From an uncultured Pseudomonadota bacterium (GTDB lineage: Bacteria > Pseudomonadota > Gammaproteobacteria > Competibacterales > Competibacteraceae), in contig CAIMUS010000269.1 of the NCBI GenBank assembly GCA_903844665.1, positions 1-44,410 of the forward strand: 44,410 nt of DNA. The letters are read 5' to 3'. Both the position numbers and the translations under genes were made by a program. The notes beneath the pieces are model-generated. The model made no database searches. It saw only the letters and a list, made by a program, of their open reading frames with translations, and had not been told where the DNA came from. Within the stretch, counting starts at the first letter, position 1; each line of letters starts with the position of its first letter. This document shows positions 44,285 to 44,410 of this stretch, piece after piece.

Positions 44285-44410
44285 ATGAACGCTATTTCTA
44301 TTCCAGCTCATTTCGATGGTGAGCGTATTCTGTTGGACAAGCCTGTTGAACTAGAGCTAAATACAAAGCTGATTGTGACCGTTTTGCCGAAACAGGATGC
44401 CGAGCGTGAA
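44285..44410 (+). CDS. Small antitoxin-like protein, cut by window end
   Basis: 42 codons are visible, starting 'MNAISIPAHFDGERILLDKP' and continuing 'VELELNTKLIVTVLPKQDAE'. TTGGAGGT lies 7 bases upstream of the ATG. The short beta-strand N-terminus with 'AHFDGERILLDKP' is seen in small proteins encoded before PIN-domain toxins, so a TA antitoxin is likely, but the partner is outside the window. Confidence 0.5.
   Translation, partial: MNAISIPAHFDGERILLDKPVELELNTKLIVTVLPKQDAERE

Overview
The window reads as chromosome of a GC-rich gammaproteobacterium. The evidence is a pilMNOPQ operon with aroK nearby, a type II secretion pseudopilin operon, hexameric citrate synthase, citramalate synthase, HMG-CoA lyase and a CusCBA efflux system. 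The intergenic spaces are crowded with palindromic repeats and small toxin-antitoxin (TA) or nuclease genes (Uma2, Rpn, PIN, RelE, DUF4160/DUF2442, HicA). That mixture fits Competibacter-like lineages, but the placement is inference. No rRNA, tRNA, CRISPR array, integrase or intact insertion sequence was seen.

Layout. 0.2-1.5 kb: an Uma2-type nuclease gene broken by one in-frame stop, then repeat-rich spacer. 1.5-5.1 kb (minus): etfB-etfA and an acyl-CoA dehydrogenase, so the dehydrogenase lies beside its electron acceptor. 5.3-7.1 kb: zinc-independent L31 and citrate synthase. 8.2-13.4 kb: pilMNOPQ, the type IV pilus alignment complex and secretin. It is followed by a 959-residue Ig-like lipoprotein lying between pilQ and aroK; aroB, the usual neighbour of aroK, is absent and gloB follows instead. 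17.9-18.6 kb: a PIN-domain TA pair with a palindromic operator. 18.7-22.4 kb: fieF-like transporter, mvaB, a 153-bp MITE-like element, cimA.

The most notable region is 22.95-25.50 kb, which I read as an integron cassette array without an integrase (CALIN-like). Four attC-type sites, all oriented on the minus strand and each carrying the unpaired extra base in the L'' arm, delimit three cassettes. One holds pyrF (orotidine 5'-phosphate decarboxylase); the other two each hold a DUF4160-DUF2442 gene pair. The pyrF stop codon and one DUF2442 stop codon lie inside the R'' box of the attC that follows. A fifth attC-like site at 34.46 kb follows a damaged hicA gene. The array abuts a frameshifted, truncated gene at its low-coordinate end.

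25.9-33.0 kb (minus): gspGHIJKLMN, then a lytic transglycosylase lipoprotein. The core gspC, D, E and F are not here. GspK carries an unusual ~95-residue charged insertion. 33.3-36.4 kb is a decayed accessory zone: nested palindromes, a DUF4258/YgiT-type pair, a REP palindrome, the hicA relic, an IS630-type relic and an Rpn-family nuclease. 36.5-42.8 kb: a small Cys/His-rich exported protein and cusCBA; CusA retains the three-methionine metal site. 43.0-44.4 kb: an unrecognised small gene, REP elements, a RelE/Phd pair and the start of another small antitoxin-like gene cut by the window edge.
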